From assembly GCA_038522635.1 (NCBI GenBank), contig JBCBJZ010000157.1, forward strand, positions 1 through 8,232: a stretch of 8,232 nucleotides of DNA, given 5' to 3'. The position numbers were made by a program, and so were the translations under genes. The DNA is from JBCBJZ01 sp038522635. GTDB taxonomy: Bacteria > Pseudomonadota > Alphaproteobacteria > Rhizobiales > Hyphomicrobiaceae. Numbering within the stretch: position 1 is the stretch's first letter; the number at the start of each line of letters is the position of its first letter. The notes beneath the pieces are model-generated. The model worked only from the letters and a program-made list of their open reading frames with translations, did not search any database and was not told where the DNA came from. Below are positions 1 through 6,422 of the stretch, piece after piece.

Positions 1-24
1 AATAGTTGCATGAGGCTTGAACGT

Positions 25-60
25 GTCGGTCCTGCCCCCCCTCCCACGTCCTGGGCCGAC
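25..60 (+). other. possible stem-loop in leader of first gene
   Basis: GTCGGTCC at 25-32 can pair with GGGCCGAC at 53-60 (eight pairs, one of them G-U), leaving a C-rich 20-nt loop. It lies 19 nt before the chosen start codon of the first gene. It could be the terminator of an upstream gene (though no T-tract follows) or a leader structure. In GC-rich DNA a stem of this length can arise by chance. Confidence 0.2.
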
Positions 61-79
61 CCATGATAAAGAGGCAACG

Positions 80-715
80 ATGAGAGTTTGGCTGACATCG
101 ATTTGTGCGGCGGGCGCGGCGATGGGTGCCCTGATCGCGGGTGGCGTGCCAGCGCACGCGCAAAACGCGATCAACGATTACCTGAACGAACTTGAGACCT
201 TGGATACCCGCGGGATGTTGCCCCGCACGCAGCGACGCGCCCGGTTCGTCCCGACGCGGCAGACGTTGCCTGCAACACCGCGCCTGAACGCTGACAACGC
301 CAGGCCCGCGCTTGCGCAGCCACCACAACGGTTGAGGCCTCGCACCCCCGCACCGTCAGCAGCGCCGCGCGCCACGGCGGCGTTGCGTCCCCAACAGCCT
401 ATCACGCCGCCGCCTCGCCCCGTTCAGCCCACACCGCAACCTGCGATCGTTAAGCCGCCGCCGCGAGAAACGGCAGCCCAGGAGCGTCGGCGCGTTCGGG
501 CATCATGCCGGAAAAAATATGGGAAGCGCTTCCTGCGCGCTGAAAAGCGCAACGGTGGTTGGACCTGCTGGTATCGCAAGAGTTATAAGAAACGCCGAGC
601 CGAAGCGCGACGGATTTGTCGGCGCAAATACGGGCGCCGTTTGGTCCGGGTCAAAGTCTCACGGCGGAGCAACAAGTACACCTGCTACTTTCGGAAGTCT
701 CGCCGCCGCCGTTAA
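80..715 (+). CDS. secreted highly basic protein with two tandem Cys-pair repeats, function unknown
   Basis: I do not recognise a named family. The start at 80 is preceded by an AAAGAGG ribosome site and gives 211 residues that begin with a clear signal peptide (about residues 1-28, cleavage near AHA|QN). The frame stays open further upstream, but that extension has no signal-peptide character. Residues about 55-135 are Pro/Ala/Arg-rich and probably disordered. The C-terminus carries two related units of about 32 residues: Cys143...YGKR...GGWTCWYRKS and Cys180...YGRR...NKYTCYFRKS. Each has two cysteines, 20 or 22 residues apart, and both end in (W/Y)TC(W/Y)(Y/F)RKS. The periplasmic location makes a disulfide in each unit plausible. 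The tail ends in RRRR. The strong positive charge suggests binding to an acidic surface such as nucleic acid, peptidoglycan or lipopolysaccharide; that is inference. A 364-nt gap separates it from the next gene, so it is probably not part of the downstream cluster. Confidence 0.82.
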   Translation: MRVWLTSICAAGAAMGALIAGGVPAHAQNAINDYLNELETLDTRGMLPRTQRRARFVPTRQTLPATPRLNADNARPALAQPPQRLRPRTPAPSAAPRATAALRPQQPITPPPRPVQPTPQPAIVKPPPRETAAQERRRVRASCRKKYGKRFLRAEKRNGGWTCWYRKSYKKRRAEARRICRRKYGRRLVRVKVSRRSNKYTCYFRKSRRRR

Positions 716-954
716 GCGCCGCGTGGGCCGGGCCTCTACCGAAGATCAAGAGCGGCAGGCCAGGGCAGAAGCGCCTTCCCGCTGGAGCGACCCCAGCGTG
801 CCGGCCATCGTGGGTGCATGGGGCTTTGGTCGTGAGCTTAGATGCGACGCACGCGTGTCTGCGCCTGCGGGAGGCGGCACCCGACGATGCAGCGCCGTTT
901 GGATCGATACGCTGGCGTCCAACGTGCCTGTCCATCGGTTCAACGAACGGCTTT

Positions 955-974
955 CATTTCGTTTTGTCGAAATG
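955..974. repeat. perfect 7-bp inverted repeat with 6-nt loop
   Basis: CATTTCG (955-961) and CGAAATG (968-974) flank TTTTGT. A second overlapping dyad, TCGAA (967-971) and TTCGA (980-984), shares part of it. The pair sits about 100 nt before the start of the binding-protein-like gene, where an operator for a dimeric regulator could be. No regulator gene is visible in the window. Confidence 0.35.
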
Positions 975-1013
975 CGACGCTTCGATGCGACCAGCATATG
1001 CGGGGTCTACCGG

Positions 1014-1051
1014 CTTGAGCGCGCTGTGTATGATGCCTGGACTTGAGCGCG
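1014..1051 (+). repeat. 10-bp direct repeat CTTGAGCGCG, two copies flanking a TATGAT
   Basis: The identical 10-mer CTTGAGCGCG occurs at 1014-1023 and 1042-1051, 28 bp apart start to start. TATGAT (1029-1034) lies between the copies. The arrangement would suit a tandem operator around a promoter. Short GC-rich words recur by chance in this DNA: CTTGAGCGCG also appears inside the protease gene near 5428. The assignment is therefore weak. Confidence 0.25.
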
Positions 1052-1079
1052 TGTTAAGGCCAACCGAAGGACACCCCCC

Positions 1080-1970
1080 ATGGAGAAGATCAACATCCAG
1101 TTTACGCTGTTCTCGGCGTTTTATGCGCCGTTGATCGCAACGATGGCTGGCGGATTTTTGGCTGAAGAGGGTTTGGAAGGCGATTGGTCGGTGGCGCCGG
1201 CCGGCACCTCCGCGATCGATGCGCTCATCGAAGGCAAGGCCCACGTGGTGCAGTCGGCGTTGAGCCAGGGCTTTGGACCGTTGGCGCGCGGTGAAGCCAA
1301 CAGCGTGAAACACTTCGCTCAGATCAACGAAATGGACGGCTTCTTTTTGACCGCCCGTGCGCCTGATCCGAATTTCACCTGGTCCAAGCTTGAAGGCGCG
1401 AAGGTTGTGTTGTTCGGCGGCGGGCAACCGCTCGTGATGTTCAAATACGCCTGTCACAAGGCGGGGATCGACTACGACAAGATCGACGCGATCCACGTTG
1501 GCGGGGCGGCGGCCATGGATGCTGCCTTCCGTGATGGGCAGGGTGCTTATGTGCAGCAGCAGGGGCCCTTCCCGCAGCAGCTTGAGGCTGATGGCGTTGG
1601 CCACATCGTCGCGCAAGTTGGTTTACCGATCGGGCCGTGTGGGTTTTCCAGTCTTGCTGCGACGCCCGCGTGGCTCCAGAGCGAGATGGCGCAACGTTTC
1701 AGCAGAGCTTACGCGAAAACGCGCCGGTACATGAATGACGCCGCGGCGGCCGACATCGCAGCAGCGCTCAAACCCTATTTCCCTGACATTGGCGAAGACG
1801 TGTTGGCGGGTTGCATCGCGACCTACCAAAAGCTCGGTTGCTGGACGCCGCACGTTGAGATCACCGCGCCCGCCTATGAGGCGACGCTGGATATCTTCGC
1901 CTATGCCGGCGGGCTCCAGGCGCGATATCCCTATGACCAGGTGTGCGCGTCGCCGCCTGCGTACACCTGA
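1080..1970 (+). CDS. NMT1/THI5-like substrate-binding-fold protein lacking a signal peptide
   Basis: The ATG at 1080 has AAGGA eight nt upstream and gives 296 residues. The pattern is that of a type II periplasmic-binding fold related to ABC-transporter substrate-binding proteins of the NMT1/SsuA kind. A first strand (INIQFTLFSAFYAP) leads into the first ligand loop, followed by AGTSAIDALIEGKAHVV, then LEGAKVVLFGGGQPLVMF, a second-lobe HVGGAAAMDAAFRDG segment, and a late helix PAWLQSEMAQRFSRAYAKTRRYMND. What is odd is the N-terminus, MEKINIQF: there is no signal peptide or lipobox, so the protein should stay in the cytoplasm. No ABC permease or ATPase gene is in the window. The Cys-rich motif I associate with yeast Thi5 pyrimidine synthase is not visible, although Cys187 lies in a GPCGFSS loop. 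It may sense or bind a small ligand linked to the downstream cluster. The fold call is fairly secure; the ligand is unknown. Confidence 0.85.
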   Translation: MEKINIQFTLFSAFYAPLIATMAGGFLAEEGLEGDWSVAPAGTSAIDALIEGKAHVVQSALSQGFGPLARGEANSVKHFAQINEMDGFFLTARAPDPNFTWSKLEGAKVVLFGGGQPLVMFKYACHKAGIDYDKIDAIHVGGAAAMDAAFRDGQGAYVQQQGPFPQQLEADGVGHIVAQVGLPIGPCGFSSLAATPAWLQSEMAQRFSRAYAKTRRYMNDAAAADIAAALKPYFPDIGEDVLAGCIATYQKLGCWTPHVEITAPAYEATLDIFAYAGGLQARYPYDQVCASPPAYT

Positions 1971-1994
1971 CATCGCTTCCTCGCCTGACATCGC
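1966..1994 (+). repeat. 18-bp-period duplication covering the stop codon of the binding-protein-like gene
   Basis: CCTGACATCGC occurs at 1966-1976 and again at 1984-1994, exactly 18 bp apart. The first copy contains the stop codon TGA (1968-1970), and the second places another in-frame TGA at 1986. It looks like a small tandem duplication whose tail has diverged. It gives a back-up stop but no obvious regulatory role. Confidence 0.5.
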
Positions 1995-2111
1995 CCGCAA
2001 GGGCTGCAGGGCCTGACCTGGCGCGAAGACGTCAACGTTTCTGCGAGCGCAATCGGCAGTGGGGCTTGGCGTGCGTGCCGAGCCATGATTGAATTCGCGC
2101 AACAACAATGT

Positions 2112-2142
2112 GGGCCTGGGCGACCCTGGGCCGGGGTGGAGG
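2112..2142 (+). promoter_or_regulatory. strong ribosome site with a G/C hairpin just upstream
   Basis: GGAGG at 2138-2142 lies seven nt before the ATG at 2150 and fixes that start over the earlier in-frame ATG at 2108, which has no ribosome site. Just upstream, at about 2112-2134, GGGCCTGGG and CCCTGGGCC around a CGA loop form an imperfect hairpin (GGG/CCC core, T-T mismatch, then GGCC/GGCC with one bulge). It could affect translation of the cytochrome b gene; that part is speculative. Confidence 0.45.
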
Positions 2143-2149
2143 AACGTCG

Positions 2150-3382
2150 ATGATCGATCAATTGTGGGCCGGGCTTACCGCGTGCTCCCATCGCCAGCGG
2201 CTTTCGCTGGCTTGCAGCCGTGCGCTACTCGCTGCGGCGTTCATCATGATGGCGACGTTGGTGCCCGTTTGGACCGGGATTGACGAGGCAGGCGCGCAAA
2301 GCGTGAGACCGCCTGCTGGCGCGGCGGAATCGGCTGCACCGCCCGCGAATGTGCGTCCGCCCTCAAGCCGTGGTGCGCCAACCTACCAGGTCACCGACCC
2401 GACGGCTGGCAAGGGTGCGATCTACGACAGCAAGATGTGGAAGAGCATCGCTGGCGGTGATAGCGGCACGGTTTCGATCCCGGACAAGAACGCCGGTCTG
2501 CTGGTGCAGACGCAAGGGTGGCACTGGATGCTGCAGCGCAACGGAGTGATGCCCACGTATTACCTCTACGCGCTCGGTGGGATTTTCGCGCTGCTTGCGC
2601 TTTTCTTTCTGATCCGCGGGCGCATTCGGATCGACAAGGGGTGGTCGGGCCGCACGATCGTGCGTTTCGGGTTGATCGAGCGGGCGGGCCATTGGCTGCT
2701 GGCGGGCTCGTTCATCATCCTCGCGTTGACCGGGTTGAACCTTATCTACGGTAAGGACCTTCTGATCCCGCTGTTGGGGAAGCCCGCCTTCGCGCAACTT
2801 TCGATCTTCGGGAAGTGGGCGCATAACTACGTCGCGTTCGCCTTCATGGCCGGCTTGATCATCACCTTCGTGATGTGGGTCTGGCACAACATTCCCAACC
2901 GGCACGATGCGGTGTGGTTGGCGAAAGGCGGTGGGATGTTCGGCAAGGGCCATCCGCCGGCGAAGAAGTTCAACGCGGGGCAGAAGATCCTGTTCTGGCT
3001 GGTGATGCTGACGGGCGTCTCGGTTTCTCTGTCCGGCATCGCGCTGATGTTCCCGATGCAGACGGCCATGTTCGCCAAGACGTTCGCCTGGCTGAACCAG
3101 TTCGGCTTCAGCTTGCCGACCGCGCTGACGGCCGTTGAAGAGATGCAATACGCGACCACGTGGCATGCGATCGTGGCGGTGGCCATGATGGTTGTCGTGA
3201 TCGCTCACATCTACATCGGCACGATCGGCATGCAGGGGGCGATCGACGCGATGACGTCCGGCGAAGTCGACGCGAACTGGGCGGCGGAGCACCACAACTT
3301 GTGGGCCGCCGAACAGGAAGCGAACGTGCGCGATGCCGGTGCGCCTTCGGGTTCTGCGCCGACACCGGCTCCGGCCGAATAG
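2150..3382 (+). CDS. formate dehydrogenase gamma subunit, diheme cytochrome b (FdoI/FdnI-like)
   Basis: This is the membrane anchor and quinone-reducing cytochrome b556 of a formate-dehydrogenase-type complex. It passes electrons from the iron-sulphur subunit through two b hemes to quinone. It has 410 residues, about twice the length of E. coli FdnI/FdoI, because of an N-terminal part: a signal sequence (to about residue 49), then an exported segment of about 85 residues including VSIPDKNAGLLVQTQGW. Membrane spans are at about 137-156, 181-201, 223-246, 280-302 and 338-361. Candidate heme ligands are His181 (ERAGHW), His225 (KWAHNY), His339 (TTWHAI) and His353 (IAHIYIG). The 14-residue spacing of the last pair equals that of the FdnI ligands as I remember them. 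A charged cytoplasmic C-tail follows. The family is secure, but the substrate is less so, because the catalytic alpha and beta genes are not in the window. The exported N-terminal segment could contact the periplasmic cytochrome c encoded next. Confidence 0.93.
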   Translation: MIDQLWAGLTACSHRQRLSLACSRALLAAAFIMMATLVPVWTGIDEAGAQSVRPPAGAAESAAPPANVRPPSSRGAPTYQVTDPTAGKGAIYDSKMWKSIAGGDSGTVSIPDKNAGLLVQTQGWHWMLQRNGVMPTYYLYALGGIFALLALFFLIRGRIRIDKGWSGRTIVRFGLIERAGHWLLAGSFIILALTGLNLIYGKDLLIPLLGKPAFAQLSIFGKWAHNYVAFAFMAGLIITFVMWVWHNIPNRHDAVWLAKGGGMFGKGHPPAKKFNAGQKILFWLVMLTGVSVSLSGIALMFPMQTAMFAKTFAWLNQFGFSLPTALTAVEEMQYATTWHAIVAVAMMVVVIAHIYIGTIGMQGAIDAMTSGEVDANWAAEHHNLWAAEQEANVRDAGAPSGSAPTPAPAE

Positions 3383-3414
3383 GGGCGCGGGCCGGTTTGG
3401 TCGCGCATCTTCAA

Positions 3415-3474
3415 AGGGACCTGAGCCAGAGGGACCGGAGCCAGAGAGACCTGGGCCAAAGAGGCCCGGGCCCA
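3415..3474 (+). repeat. 15-bp tandem repeat, four copies plus a partial fifth
   Basis: Four adjacent 15-bp units lie at 3415, 3430, 3445 and 3460: AGGGACCTGAGCCAG, AGGGACCGGAGCCAG, AGAGACCTGGGCCAA and AGAGGCCCGGGCCCA, followed by a degenerate AGGGGGAAGG. The array fills most of the gap between the cytochrome b stop (3382) and the WD40-cytochrome c start. Because the period is a multiple of three, all frames stay open through it. In the frame of the downstream gene it would read QRDLS-QRDRS-QRDLG-QRGPG. I treat it as untranslated, since the signal peptide of that gene begins after it. There are no unique spacers, so this is not a CRISPR array. Confidence 0.8.
3450..3470 (+). other. hairpin within the tandem repeat
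   Basis: CCTGGGCC (3450-3457) pairs with GGCCCGGG (3463-3470) around the loop AAAGA: eight pairs with one G-U. It is a stable GC stem between two co-directional genes. No T-tract follows, so an intrinsic terminator is unlikely. mRNA stabilisation of the upstream message or partial attenuation is possible. Confidence 0.35.
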
Positions 3475-3516
3475 AGGGGGAAGGTCGCTCCGCCGCGCGC
3501 GGTGCCATGTTCGCAC

Positions 3517-4950
3517 GTGACCTGGCTTTCGGCGCGGTGGATCACGGCATGGTTCGCTTTGCTGTTCGTTATGGCGTTATGCGCCGGTGGCGGGCTTGTA
3601 CGCGCCAGCGAAGGCGCGAAGCCTCAAGTCCCTTCGACGTCTGGACCAACGCCTTCGCCCCCAGTGGCCCTCAAAGCGGGTGCGACGAACCTTGTCGGTC
3701 ATGGCGGCCCGATCAAAGCGGTCGCGACCAATGCAGCACGCACACGCGCGCTTACCGGCAGCTTCGACTACGCGATGATGCTGTGGGACATCAGCGGTAA
3801 GCGCCCGCGCCTTCTGCATCGCTTCGACGCGCATGAGGGCGCGGTGAATGCCGTTGCCTTCGCACCGGACGGACGTGCGGTGCTCGCCGCTGGCGATGAT
3901 GGCAAACTGTGGCTCTGGGACGCGCGCACGTTCAAATTGCGCCACGCCTTCACGGGCCACGCGGCAAAAGTCAATGCGCTAAGCCTTAGCGCCGACGGCA
4001 AGCGTGCGGTGACGGCGAGCTGGGATGGTACGGCGCGGTTGTGGGACTTGGTCAACCTGCGTGCGGGCCCTGTGCTGCGCGGTCATCGCGGCACCGTCAA
4101 CGCGGTCGCCTTCTCCAAGGACGGGGCGTTCGTCATGACGGCGGGTTCGGACGGCGAGGTCAAACGGTGGAGGGCGAGCGATGGCGCCGCACAAGCTCCA
4201 CTGATGCGCAACGGCTGGGGCGTCAATGTGCTTGCACGCCTTCCGGGGAGCGACCGGTTGGTCTGGGGCGGCGTCAACGGCGCGAGCGGCATCATCGATG
4301 GCGCCACGGGCCAAGCGCTGCAAACCTGGGAAACGGTGAAACGCCCGGTGCTGGCCGCGGCCGTCATCGCCAAGCCTGGCCTGATTGCCATCGGCGCGGG
4401 CGATGGTTCGATCCGCATCCGTCGCGCTGACGATGGCGCGCTGCTGGAACACTACATCAATCCGGTCGGCCCGATCTGGGCGCTGGCCTTCGCCAAGGGC
4501 GGGCGGGCGCTGTACTTCGGGAGCCTGGATGACTTCGCGACCCGCTGGCAGGTGGCGCCGCGCAAGTCCTTCGAGCCTGTCTCGGGGCAGTTTCCGCGCC
4601 GGTTCCAAAAGCGCGAGTCGGCCGATCTCGGCGCCCGCCAGTTCGCGCGCAAATGCAGCGTGTGCCATACGTTGAAGGCGGACGGGCGTAACCGTGCCGG
4701 TCCAACGCTGTACCGCATCTTCGGGCGCAAGGCTGGGACGCTGCCGGGCTACCCCTATTCGCCGGCGCTTCTGAACGCGGACATCGTGTGGAGCGCGGAC
4801 ACGATCGGGAAGTTGTTCGCGCTCGGACCGGACCACTATACGCCGGGTTCGAAGATGCCGTTGCAGAAGATTTCAGATAAGGCTCAGCGCGATGCGTTGA
4901 TCGCCTATTTGAAGCGGGTGAGCGGGCCGCCGGTTAAGAACGGTCGGTAG
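3517..4950 (+). CDS. exported WD40 beta-propeller fused to a C-terminal cytochrome c
   Basis: With the GTG at 3517 the product has 477 residues and starts with a good signal peptide (TWLSAR, then a hydrophobic run through about residue 28, cleavage near VRA|SEG). Residues about 59-345 form seven WD40-like blades. The clearest are blade 1 (...MMLWDI), 2 (AHEGAVNAVAFAPDGR...LWLWDA), 3 (GHAAKVNALSLSADGK...ARLWDL) and 4 (GHRGTVNAVAFSKDG...VKRWRA); blades 5-7 are more degenerate, and the last ends at TRWQV. Residues about 366-475 are a class I cytochrome c with CSVCH (Cys380, Cys383, His384) and a likely distal Met447 in PGSKMP. The protein should be periplasmic, made as apoprotein and hemylated by the Ccm system. 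It probably exchanges electrons with, or scaffolds, the adjacent cytochrome-b enzyme. The start is uncertain: no ATG lies upstream within the gap and 3517 has a poor ribosome site. GTG 3502 and TTG 3397 are alternatives; the latter would translate the 15-bp repeat. Confidence 0.9.
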   Translation: MTWLSARWITAWFALLFVMALCAGGGLVRASEGAKPQVPSTSGPTPSPPVALKAGATNLVGHGGPIKAVATNAARTRALTGSFDYAMMLWDISGKRPRLLHRFDAHEGAVNAVAFAPDGRAVLAAGDDGKLWLWDARTFKLRHAFTGHAAKVNALSLSADGKRAVTASWDGTARLWDLVNLRAGPVLRGHRGTVNAVAFSKDGAFVMTAGSDGEVKRWRASDGAAQAPLMRNGWGVNVLARLPGSDRLVWGGVNGASGIIDGATGQALQTWETVKRPVLAAAVIAKPGLIAIGAGDGSIRIRRADDGALLEHYINPVGPIWALAFAKGGRALYFGSLDDFATRWQVAPRKSFEPVSGQFPRRFQKRESADLGARQFARKCSVCHTLKADGRNRAGPTLYRIFGRKAGTLPGYPYSPALLNADIVWSADTIGKLFALGPDHYTPGSKMPLQKISDKAQRDALIAYLKRVSGPPVKNGR

Positions 4951-5017
4951 AGTTTTGCGCCACGTGCGCGGTCATGAAGGGATGAGCCCCACTCACAAAG
5001 GGGCCTTGGAGGACGCG

Positions 5018-5161
5018 ATGAAGGGTTTTTTGTTGGGCATGCTGGCAATGGTCGTGATCACTTTGTCGGCCGAACGCGTGTTGAAGGCGAGCGTCGATCT
5101 ATCGGCGCAGAACGTGTTCAAGGATGAACGGGCGGTACGGCTGACACCGGTTGGCCAGTGA
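5018..5161 (+). CDS. 47-residue single-span membrane protein
   Basis: The start at 5018 has GGAGG at 5008-5012, a better site than any upstream in-frame ATG. The product has 47 residues: a Lys2 n-region, a hydrophobic span at about residues 4-17 (FLLGMLAMVVITLS), then a polar tail with KDERAVRL that ends in PVGQ. It is either a small bitopic membrane protein or an exported peptide with an uncleaved signal. I recognise no family. It begins 67 nt after the cytochrome c gene and ends 115 nt before the protease, so it is probably co-transcribed. Small single-span proteins often act as accessory subunits of respiratory complexes, which would fit here; that is inference. Confidence 0.68.
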   Translation: MKGFLLGMLAMVVITLSAERVLKASVDLSAQNVFKDERAVRLTPVGQ

Positions 5162-5276
5162 TTGCGGCAGCGTGCGTGCGCTAAAGCGTAGACGGTGCGA
5201 GCGGTCCGCGCGCCAACAGCGCTGTGTGCCCCTGAGCGTGATGGGGACATCACGTTTGATGGGGCCTGGGAGCTTG

Positions 5277-6323
5277 ATGGCGCGGTCTGCTGGCGGGATG
5301 TGGAACGGCGCTGCTGGGCCCGTGTGGTGCGCTGTGACGCTCGCCGTCGCGCTGTTGATCGTCCTTCCGACTTCCGCCTTTGCGCAAACGTCCACGCGAC
5401 AAACCCAGCAGACGCGCGGCCCCTCGCTTGAGCGCGCCTTGCGTTCCGTCGTTTCGCTGTTGCCGGTCTGGCCGCGCGATGGGCGTCGCCGCGAGGAGCC
5501 GGAAGCGAGCGGGGTCGTGTGGCGGGATGGTCGTCACATCGTCACCGCCGCACATGTTGTGCAAGGTGCCCGTGCGATTTTCGTGCGCCGCCATGACGGT
5601 GAGATCATCGCTGCCACAATGCGCGGACGCGATTCTGCAACCGACCTTGCGGTGCTGAAACTCGCAGGCGACCGTCGCTTGCCGCCGATGCTGATCGAGC
5701 GCGCGACGCCGGTGCTTGGTGCGCCGGTCTGCACGATCGGCAACGCGTTCGGGCTGGGCCTCTCGGTCAGTTGCGGTGTGGTGTCAGGCGTCCATCGGAC
5801 CGGCACGGGCTTTAACCCGATCGAGGACTTCGTGCAGACCGATGCGGGCGCGAACCCGGGCGCGTCGGGCGGCGCTTTGATGCTGCGCGGTGGACCGCTG
5901 GTGGGGCTGATCACCGGCATTTTCACCAAGCAGGGTGACGCCAACATCGGTGTCAATTTCGCAGTGTCAGTGGCGCTCTTGGAGCGCGTGGTGGGCGATC
6001 TGATCGCGCATGGGGCCGTGCGGCGCGTGGCGACCGGCCTGCGTTTGCGCGCGGCCAAGCGTCGGCTACAAGTGGGGCCGCGAACGGTGCGTGTGGCGGC
6101 GGTGCGTGAGGGCTCGCCGGCGGCGTTGGCGGGTGTGCGGGCAGGCGACATCATCGTGCGGGCGAACGCGCGTGCGATCACCCGACCCGCTGATATGGCC
6201 CGCGTCGCGGGTCTGACGCCGTGGGGTGGTTCGGTGCGGCTTGACGTGCGCCGTCAGGGTACGCTCAAGCAGCTTGAGATGCGCCTTGGGGGTAAAGGTG
6301 ACGCCGCGCGGCGGGGCGGGTAA
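5277..6323 (+). CDS. HtrA/Deg-like trypsin-family serine protease with one PDZ domain
   Basis: This is a periplasmic S1C-type endopeptidase. With the start at 5277 (GGGAG at 5268-5272, spacing somewhat short) it has 348 residues. An N-terminal signal sequence ends near AFA|QTS. The trypsin-like domain covers about residues 75-250 and carries the whole triad: His93 in VTAAHVV, Asp123 in SATDLAVLKL and Ser197 in NPGASGGAL. One PDZ domain follows at about 260-342 (REGSPAALAGVRAGDIIVRAN). The order signal-protease-single PDZ matches DegS or short DegP-like proteins. In-frame ATGs at 5241, 5259 and 5298 are alternative starts. Its place within the cluster, between the membrane protein and the DUF6494-like gene, suggests quality control or processing of the exported subunits (cytochrome b N-terminal segment, WD40-cytochrome c). 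That role is inference; the enzyme class is secure. Confidence 0.93.
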   Translation: MARSAGGMWNGAAGPVWCAVTLAVALLIVLPTSAFAQTSTRQTQQTRGPSLERALRSVVSLLPVWPRDGRRREEPEASGVVWRDGRHIVTAAHVVQGARAIFVRRHDGEIIAATMRGRDSATDLAVLKLAGDRRLPPMLIERATPVLGAPVCTIGNAFGLGLSVSCGVVSGVHRTGTGFNPIEDFVQTDAGANPGASGGALMLRGGPLVGLITGIFTKQGDANIGVNFAVSVALLERVVGDLIAHGAVRRVATGLRLRAAKRRLQVGPRTVRVAAVREGSPAALAGVRAGDIIVRANARAITRPADMARVAGLTPWGGSVRLDVRRQGTLKQLEMRLGGKGDAARRGG

Positions 6324-6422
6324 AGCGGCGAACGTCGAAGTTGAATGACGGGCACCGGTATCGCGCGCAGGCCGCGACGAGGTGGTCGTGAGAGAAACGT
6401 AAACAGCAAGGAGATGACCACG

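Larger units (their letters stand above)
716..1079. other. intergenic region, no convincing gene
   Basis: This 364-nt stretch has open frames on both strands, but none has a good ribosome site or a recognisable protein, and those that cross it overlap real genes. It holds a perfect 7-bp inverted repeat (CATTTCG at 955-961, CGAAATG at 968-974, 6-nt loop), a 10-bp direct repeat CTTGAGCGCG (1014-1023 and 1042-1051), and a -10-like TATGAT at 1029-1034 with no good -35 element. AAGGA at 1067-1071 is the ribosome site for the gene at 1080. Because the gene arrangement appears to restart here, this is the most likely place for a promoter of the downstream cluster. Confidence 0.5.

Noticed and set aside
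519..1134. Plus-strand frames of 172-175 codons across the 716-1079 gap
   Set aside because: They start inside the first gene, lack ribosome sites and have low-complexity products. The second also runs into the binding-protein-like gene.
954..1616. Minus-strand frame of 220 codons
   Set aside because: Most of it is antisense to the binding-protein-like gene, and its start lies inside that gene with no supporting signals.
2108..2149. Upstream start for the cytochrome b gene at 2108
   Set aside because: It has no ribosome site and would put a GC hairpin and GGAGG inside the coding region. The ATG at 2150 has an ideal site.
3415..3474. CRISPR array
   Set aside because: The 15-bp units are directly adjacent with no unique spacers, and there are no cas genes.
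2363..3508. Long open frame (381 codons) on the minus strand
   Set aside because: It lies antisense to the cytochrome b gene, is rich in Arg, His and Pro as expected from reverse-complemented GC-rich codons, and shows no recognisable domain.
3979..4836. Open minus-strand frame of 285 codons
   Set aside because: It is antisense to the WD40-cytochrome c gene, whose repeats and heme motif are unmistakable. Its composition is that of a shadow frame.
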